DNA of 6,814 bases. It comes from Thermoproteota archaeon. Lineage in GTDB: Archaea > Korarchaeota > JAOZGF01. A program made the position numbers and the translations under genes. A model generated the notes under the pieces. That model had not been told where the DNA came from. It did no database searches and was given only the letters and a program-made list of their open reading frames with translations. Position 1 is the stretch's first letter. Each line of letters opens with the position of its first letter. Shown here in pieces: positions 3,515-6,814 of this stretch. The stretch lies in the NCBI GenBank assembly GCA_027491845.1, contig JAOZGF010000091.1, positions 1 to 6,814 of the forward strand. The letters are read 5' to 3'.

Positions 3515-5914
3515 TTATCCTAGCCTTGCCCCTCTCCTTTTCCCCTTCCTTGGAACTTTCCTTAAAGGAACGCGGGCTCCAAAATATCTGTATTTTCTTT
3601 CTTCTCTCTCTTTTTCCCTTGCTTTTCTCACAGCGATTATGCCAACCCCTCCTATGAACAGGAACGCAACCACTATTATTGCTGCTTCAATCCAGAGAGG
3701 CATTTTAATGACAACGCTCAACTCGCTTGAATAACTATATGCCTCAAGCCCTGTCCCTAAATCGTCTTTGTACGAAACGTCCATTATGAGGGGGACTTCT
3801 TGGACAAAGGAAGAATAAAACCGATGGGTTGTTAACCTGACCTTAAACAATTCTTCTTCATCAGGATCTATGTTTTTTGACCAAGTCACCATGTTTTTGG
3901 ACACACTTGCATCTGTGTGTTCAACATCTATGTCGAACTGTTCAGGCACAACCAAACTTATTTCAACGCCCTTAGCCTTAACGTTCCCCCTGTTGGAGAC
4001 GGTGACTATAAGGTCCAGACTTGAAGACCAGCCTATTTCAACGTTTTCCTCTTCAATCTTCCCTTCACACACAACTTTCTTTTCCAAAACAACGTAAGGA
4101 CGCAGAACCTTTAGTGAAACCGAGTTGTTTAAGGCTTTTTTTTCTTCAAAAACATTGAAGTACGTAATCCTTGTTTCTGAAATCTTCTCCTTACCTGGCT
4201 TCACGTTATGCAGTTTAAGGTAGTAATTGAAGGACACTGTTTCCCCTGCCCTTAACTCAGGGATTGAATAGCCTGGATCGGTGAAAACGCCCTGCGGCGA
4301 ATCCATGTAATCTGCAACATCAACTCCTTCAGGGATTATCTCTTTTAAAACCACGTTCTTAGCCGGTGCATCTCCTTCGTTAGTAATTGAAACGAACATT
4401 TTTACATCTGACCCTAACCTCGCGGTTGAGTTTGAAATGGACTTCTGAATCACAAGTTCAGCGTCCTTCACGATCTTAACCTTAACGTATTTAGACCATT
4501 TAGATGGCAATTCCTTGCCTTCCACAACCTTATATACTTTCACTCCAAGTTGAGACTCTTCCCCTATGTTGCTTGAAGAAGTGTCTAGGGTACAGGTTAA
4601 GGAAAAAGAGTCTCCTGACGGGAGAGAGATCAACTGTGTTTTTTTCCCTTCTTTCACTTTAAGATTAGGCGATATAAGTTCTGTTTTCAGGTTTAATTGG
4701 GCCGGGCCAACATTATAGATTGTTAGGGATAAATCCACTTCTGCACCCTTCACGATTTCCTTTACAGGGCCAGGGGAAACCTCGGCTGAGGAAGGAGTTA
4801 CGTCAAGGTTTAGCACGGGCTTAACAGAGGTGAGCTCTAACCATTCAAGGATGGAAATGCCAAGCAGGGACGTGAGGTCGACGTTGAACGGCAGGATGTC
4901 TCCATCACTAAGTGATTGAAACCTATACACTTCAGAGAGTAACTTTGGTTCTGTGATTGTTTTTAGTTCCTCCGTGTCCATGACCCCTGAACTAGCTGCT
5001 GCAGTTAAACCCAGAATTGCCGCTGGAGATTCAATGCCGCCGAGCATGTCGATCTTACTTGAAACATAGTTTTTCATCTTCATTATTAGGTTTTCATCCA
5101 CGTCAAACCCCCATGTTTTGGCCAGGGAAAAAACGTAGAGGCCAAGCGACGTTAAAACAGTTGACGTTGCCTTTTCACCGAAGATGTCAGCAGGCATCGG
5201 GAGGTTTTCCTCTGGAAAATAGGCTTTATCCTCGCCTTTCACCAATTTTCCAGATAAGTAGTCCAGCCCCTTCCTAACAACTTCATCCTTAACCTTGAAA
5301 CCAGCTTCTTTTGCGCTTAACAAACTGATCAACGCCAGGATTGTGTAAGCCTTTTTCGGAGAATTATCAATCCTAGGATGCTCAGCCGTAGCTCCCCACC
5401 CACCACTCTCATCCTGTAGTCCCTGCAAGGCCTCTATGCTTGCTTGAGCAAACCCTGTTTCATTAAATGCAAAACTCGCCTGGGTTAAAAACCATAAATT
5501 GAAAGCTGAAATGGGGTTTGAAGTAAATGCCCCCCATTCACCCTTCCAAAGCGAGCCTCTCCTCGAAGTTCGAAGGTAATTTACCACCTGACCTATCCTG
5601 TTTACAATCTTGCCCTTATGGGGAAGTTGGAGGAACTCATAATTTTTATAGCAATAAGCAAAAACAAGCCCGCTCCAAACGGTCGTGCATGGATCCACGT
5701 CAGACTGAGCTGGACTAGTAGCTACATAGAAAACGCCGTTGTAAAAACCTGACCTCGCCTCCCTTGTAGCCTGAATTTCATAGGTTATAAATATCTCAAC
5801 CAGTCTTTTTGGAACGCTTACATAGTCTTCAGTGGGTTGAGGAACAACTGGAACAACAGTGAAAGTAGCGGAGATCAAAATAAAGAGAAGCATTAACAAA
5901 AAATGTTTTTTCAA
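3515..5914 (-). CDS. Exported alpha/alpha-toroid plus DUF11-like surface protein
   Basis: A 799-aa predicted surface protein. Residues 1-26 are a signal peptide (basic MKKH, hydrophobic core, then PQPTED). Residues about 30-365 are helical and resemble prenyltransferase/squalene-cyclase-type alpha/alpha toroids. Q167-D-E-S-G171-G-W173 fits the QxxxGxW motif of terpene cyclases, but I see no DxDD-type catalytic motif, so a structural or binding role is more likely than cyclase activity. Three beta domains follow at about 367-482, 484-605 and 607-737. The last two carry DUF11/CARDB-like phrases such as VSITNEGDAPAKNVVLKE and VTVSNRGNVKAKGVEIS. A transmembrane helix lies at about 739-762, then a very basic 37-residue cytoplasmic tail. 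Start TTG at 5912-5914: GGAGG sits 9 nt upstream, and the internal ATG at 5891-5893 would remove the charged signal-peptide end. Neighbours are a probable S-layer gene and a membrane-anchored unknown. Confidence 0.87.
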   Translation of the reverse strand: MKKHFLLMLLFILISATFTVVPVVPQPTEDYVSVPKRLVEIFITYEIQATREARSGFYNGVFYVATSPAQSDVDPCTTVWSGLVFAYCYKNYEFLQLPHKGKIVNRIGQVVNYLRTSRRGSLWKGEWGAFTSNPISAFNLWFLTQASFAFNETGFAQASIEALQGLQDESGGWGATAEHPRIDNSPKKAYTILALISLLSAKEAGFKVKDEVVRKGLDYLSGKLVKGEDKAYFPEENLPMPADIFGEKATSTVLTSLGLYVFSLAKTWGFDVDENLIMKMKNYVSSKIDMLGGIESPAAILGLTAAASSGVMDTEELKTITEPKLLSEVYRFQSLSDGDILPFNVDLTSLLGISILEWLELTSVKPVLNLDVTPSSAEVSPGPVKEIVKGAEVDLSLTIYNVGPAQLNLKTELISPNLKVKEGKKTQLISLPSGDSFSLTCTLDTSSSNIGEESQLGVKVYKVVEGKELPSKWSKYVKVKIVKDAELVIQKSISNSTARLGSDVKMFVSITNEGDAPAKNVVLKEIIPEGVDVADYMDSPQGVFTDPGYSIPELRAGETVSFNYYLKLHNVKPGKEKISETRITYFNVFEEKKALNNSVSLKVLRPYVVLEKKVVCEGKIEEENVEIGWSSSLDLIVTVSNRGNVKAKGVEISLVVPEQFDIDVEHTDASVSKNMVTWSKNIDPDEEELFKVRLTTHRFYSSFVQEVPLIMDVSYKDDLGTGLEAYSYSSELSVVIKMPLWIEAAIIVVAFLFIGGVGIIAVRKAREKEREERKYRYFGARVPLRKVPRKGKRRGARLG

Positions 5915-5923
5915 AAGGATAAT

Positions 5924-5928
5924 CCTCC
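5924..5928 (-). promoter_or_regulatory. Ribosome binding site GGAGG for the 799-aa surface protein
   Basis: A full GGAGG on the minus strand, 9 nt before the TTG at 5912-5914. It fixes the TTG as the start, since the only nearby ATG is 21 nt further inside and would lie about 30 nt from this site. Confidence 0.75.
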
Positions 5929-5956
5929 AGTAATACAGATTCCCTACAATTGATTT

Positions 5957-5987
5957 GAAAGGGTTGTCCTTTCTTTTTAGGAAAGGG
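5957..5987 (-). promoter_or_regulatory. Three-part inverted/direct repeat in the leader
   Basis: On the plus strand the order is GAAAGG (5957-5962), CCTTTC (5968-5973), GAAAGG (5981-5986), with loops GTTGT and TTTTTAG. The central arm can pair with either flank, so in the minus-strand RNA two 6-bp hairpins would be mutually exclusive. The outer arms extend to a 9-nt direct repeat, GAAAGGGTT. The element lies 30-60 nt upstream of the GGAGG site, in the leader of the surface protein gene. A regulatory role is speculative. Confidence 0.35.
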
Positions 5988-6097
5988 TTTTTTGAATCTT
6001 ATGTTTTTGTTTTCTTTGACGTAAATCCTTTCGACTCCTCGCAAGAGCTATTAGGAAAAAATAAAAGAAACAGAAAACAACTCTCTAAAAGAAATTT

Positions 6098-6111
6098 AAA
6101 AAAAAGAAAAA
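6098..6111 (-). terminator. T-rich terminator after the S-layer-like gene
   Basis: The minus strand carries TTTTTCTTTTTTTT, about 20 nt after the stop codon at 6131-6133, and further T-rich tracts follow to about 6060. Stretches of T on the coding strand without a stable hairpin are the usual archaeal termination signal, and a strong one would suit a highly expressed surface-layer gene. The remaining leader up to 5915 shows no convincing TATA box, so the surface protein gene may depend on read-through or on a weak promoter. Confidence 0.6.
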
Positions 6112-6130
6112 GTTGAAGGCGTTAAAGGAT

Positions 6131-6814
6131 TTATTCTCCTGTGCCTATTGGTGTCTTGCCCTTCTCGGGTCCAATTACAACGTACACTACTCCTGCAGGT
6201 ACTCCAGGAGGTATGCCTACTACAGGCATTATTCCCAGCACTATTACCGCTGAGTACGGCGTTGTTCTTCCTGCATTATACCAGTTCTCTGCTGTTGCCT
6301 TAACGATCTTTGTTGGATCAGCTAGTGCTGTGCATGCTGCCAGGGTTCCGTATCTGTCCACTCCTCCAGCTACAAGTACTAGTTTGTCTGGGTTCCATGG
6401 GTTTTCTATTGCGTATTGCACAGTTCCTAACCCGCTTGTCCTCTTTGCAACATATTCTTCTGGATAGCCTCCAGGCCATTCACCAAGTACTGCAGCAAGG
6501 TCCCAGATCTTTCCTGACCAGTCTTTCAGCTGCGTTGTCCCTATGAATGTTATCGGCAGGTTGCCTGTGTCGTTTAGCTCCGCCACATAACTGTTTGCCA
6601 AGGGTCCTCCTATCAGTATGAGGTTAAGGTTTTCCTTTGCCCAGTCTGCCTGAGGCGAGCCTGCTATGTACGCGAATGGCGCGTGGAAGAAGCTGAATAC
6701 GTCTTCTCCCTCAAACACGAGGTCTACGTCCTCAGGCTTTGTTATGTCTGTTCCGTTGGCAGCTATCTCCGTTGTTCCAACGAACTCTGCTGCAGCAGTC
6801 TTAACGAACCTGTC
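6131..6814 (-). CDS. Probable S-layer protein, C-terminal part
   Basis: The 3' part of a larger gene: 227 residues in one open frame running to the window edge, with no start inside. The sequence resembles the C-terminal domain of archaeal S-layer proteins. It contains LNLILIGGPLANSYVAEL, matching the recurrent x-x-[LV]-[IV]-GGP-x-AN-x-x-x-x-EL phrase, and later PDKLVLVAGGVDRYGTLAAC, matching the VLVAG-x-D-x-x-GT-x-AA phrase. These motifs typically occur in pairs in the surface-layer C-terminal family. The end is glycine- and proline-rich (VVGIPPGVPAGVVYVVIG) followed by a short hydrophilic tail, EKGKTPIGTGE. No transmembrane helix and no cysteine-rich part are visible. An internal GTG at 6716-6718 is not a start, because coding sequence of the same character continues upstream. 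T-rich terminator-like sequence follows the stop. Assignment is by remembered motifs, and another Ig/Rossmann-like surface protein remains possible. Confidence 0.62.
   Translation of the reverse strand, partial: DRFVKTAAAEFVGTTEIAANGTDITKPEDVDLVFEGEDVFSFFHAPFAYIAGSPQADWAKENLNLILIGGPLANSYVAELNDTGNLPITFIGTTQLKDWSGKIWDLAAVLGEWPGGYPEEYVAKRTSGLGTVQYAIENPWNPDKLVLVAGGVDRYGTLAACTALADPTKIVKATAENWYNAGRTTPYSAVIVLGIMPVVGIPPGVPAGVVYVVIGPEKGKTPIGTGE

Noticed and set aside
5829..6044. Open frame of 71 codons overlapping the start of the surface protein gene
   Set aside because: It runs in another frame over the signal-peptide region and the leader, needs a TTG start with no good ribosome binding site, and has a composition typical of out-of-frame translation.
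6141..6546. Plus-strand open frames opposite the S-layer-like gene
   Set aside because: The minus-strand frame has clear S-layer motifs and extends to the window edge. The plus-strand frames are its antisense shadows with no family resemblance.

Overview
The window is archaeal. It carries archaeal/eukaryotic-type ribosomal proteins (S19e, L39e, L31e, L18a), the RNase P protein Rpp21/Rnp4, Nep1, a PDCD5-family protein, and tRNA genes interrupted by very short introns at non-canonical sites. Introns of that kind point to the TACK group (Thermoproteales-like or a related lineage). I cannot name a genus, and the GC-rich tRNA stems in an otherwise moderately AT-rich sequence only hint at a thermophile. 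Every supported gene lies on the minus strand, so transcription runs from high to low coordinates.

Cell-surface part (about 6814 to 2812). The window opens inside the C-terminal part of a probable S-layer protein (6131-6814), followed by T-rich terminator-like tracts. After a leader of roughly 216 nt comes a 799-aa exported protein (3515-5914). It has a signal peptide, an alpha/alpha-toroid domain with a terpene-cyclase-type QxxxGxW motif, three Ig/DUF11-like beta domains, one transmembrane helix and a basic cytoplasmic tail. Downstream by 22 nt is a 226-aa protein of unknown function with one N-terminal transmembrane anchor (2812-3492).

tRNA part (2478 to about 2760). TATA-like elements precede two tandem tRNA-Gly genes 8 nt apart. 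tRNA-Gly(CCC) becomes a clean 74-nt cloverleaf only if three introns (11, 15 and 12 nt) are removed from its D arm, anticodon stem and T loop. tRNA-Gly(TCC) carries a single 12-nt intron in the D loop. The acceptor 5' strand of tRNA-Gly(CCC) is also duplicated 11 nt upstream. This pair of split genes is the most unusual content of the window.

Ribosome/RNA-processing operon (1 to 2449). Only 28 nt after tRNA-Gly(TCC) begins a tight run: nep1, rnp4, rps19e, a PDCD5-family gene, rpl39e, rpl31e and a truncated rpl18a. Gaps are 4 to 24 nt, with one overlap. The products modify 16S rRNA, mature tRNA 5' ends and build the ribosome, so the tRNA genes and the RNase P subunit that would process them may share a transcript. 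The aIF6 gene that commonly sits between rpl31e and rpl18a is absent here.
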